Source of the DNA: an uncultured Burkholderiaceae bacterium
GTDB taxonomy: Bacteria; Pseudomonadota; Gammaproteobacteria; Burkholderiales; Burkholderiaceae
Length of the DNA stretch: 12,042 nt
Assembly (NCBI GenBank): GCA_937871985.1
Contig: CALMPB010000196.1
Coordinates: forward strand, 1-12,042
Reading direction: 5' to 3'
Of this stretch, positions 11,772 to 12,042 are shown in pieces; within the stretch, counting starts at the first letter, position 1; each line of letters begins with the position of its first letter. Made by a program: the position numbers and the translations under genes. The notes below the pieces were generated by a model, which was not told the origin of the DNA, ran no database searches, and saw only the letters and a program-made list of their open reading frames with translations.

Positions 11772-12042
11772 GCGAGTAACTGGACCCCCCTGCCCCGGAA
11801 TTCCTGTCGACCCACTGCCAAACCGGCGGTCTGAATCGATGCTGTCCTGAACGATCCGGTGCTCCACCCTCGAGTGATCGCTGCGACATAGTCCATCGTC
11901 TCGCGAAACGGCGGAATACGGCGCATCGATCGAACGCGTCCTGGACCTGCATTGTACGCGGCCAAGGCTAGATCGACCCGCTTGAACTCATCCAGATGCG
12001 CGCGGAGGTATCTGGCCCCTCCCCTCAGGTTCGACAACGGAT
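11738..12042 (-). CDS. Lytic transglycosylase (SLT domain), C-terminal part
   Basis: The C-terminal 101 codons of a peptidoglycan lytic transglycosylase whose 5' end lies beyond the right window edge. The visible part begins PLSNLRGGARYL and continues LDEFKRVDLALAAYNAGPGR (with the family signature LALAAYNAGPG) and RIPPFRETMDYVAAI, all typical of the SLT/goose-lysozyme fold; the catalytic Glu motif lies upstream, outside the window. A tail of about 45 residues after YVAAI has no recognised motif. Such enzymes (VirB1, TrbN, Orf169 of F) open the cell wall for conjugation machines, so this may belong to the transfer region continuing to the right, but chromosomal-type or phage relatives are not excluded. 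No start codon is visible; the TTG at 12037 is internal. Confidence 0.85.
   Translation of the reverse strand, partial: PLSNLRGGARYLRAHLDEFKRVDLALAAYNAGPGRVRSMRRIPPFRETMDYVAAITRGWSTGSFRTASIQTAGLAVGRQEFRGRGVQLLAYTSTRVSNPR

Overview
The window looks like the backbone of a large conjugative plasmid (or an integrated copy) from an alphaproteobacterium, most likely a sphingomonad. The inference rests on G+C-rich coding sequence with alphaproteobacterial codon use, an F-type transfer gene order, an RPA-type RepA initiator and a RepC-type initiator. No chromosomal housekeeping gene, rRNA or tRNA is present.

Region 1 (1-4800, minus strand) is a tightly packed F-type conjugation operon read from right to left: traA pilin, traL, traE, traK, traB, a DsbC-like disulfide isomerase and traV, which runs off the left edge. 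Stop and start codons touch or overlap at traL/traE, traE/traK, traK/traB and dsbC/traV, so this is one transcription unit building the pilus and the envelope-spanning core of a type IV secretion system.

Region 2 (4801-5125) is the divergent control region between the tra operon and rightward regulatory genes. It has three A/T-tract elements with short GC arms and a 7-bp inverted repeat. Region 3 (5126-7314, plus strand) holds four small-to-medium genes: a possible tandem ribbon-helix-helix protein placed like TraY, a helix-turn-helix protein with a palindrome over its own promoter, a CopG-like ribbon-helix-helix protein, and a protein with a degenerate GGDEF domain (EAKRI instead of GG(D/E)EF). 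They are plausibly the switch for the transfer operon.

Region 4 (7340-8080) holds a serine resolvase facing back toward region 3. Region 5 (8081-10882) is replication: an RPA-type repA of visibly lower G+C, flanked by three iterons on each side, then a repC. In front of repC lies a complete-looking antisense RNA unit (promoter, about 80-nt RNA, terminator), and the repC ribosome-binding site can be folded into a hairpin. Two unrelated initiators next to each other suggest a fused or composite replicon.

Region 6 (10883-12042) is more eroded: the 5' third of an IS256-family transposase, an unassigned stretch, a small two-helix membrane protein, and on the minus strand the C-terminal part of a lytic transglycosylase entering from the right edge, probably the start of another transfer-related block.
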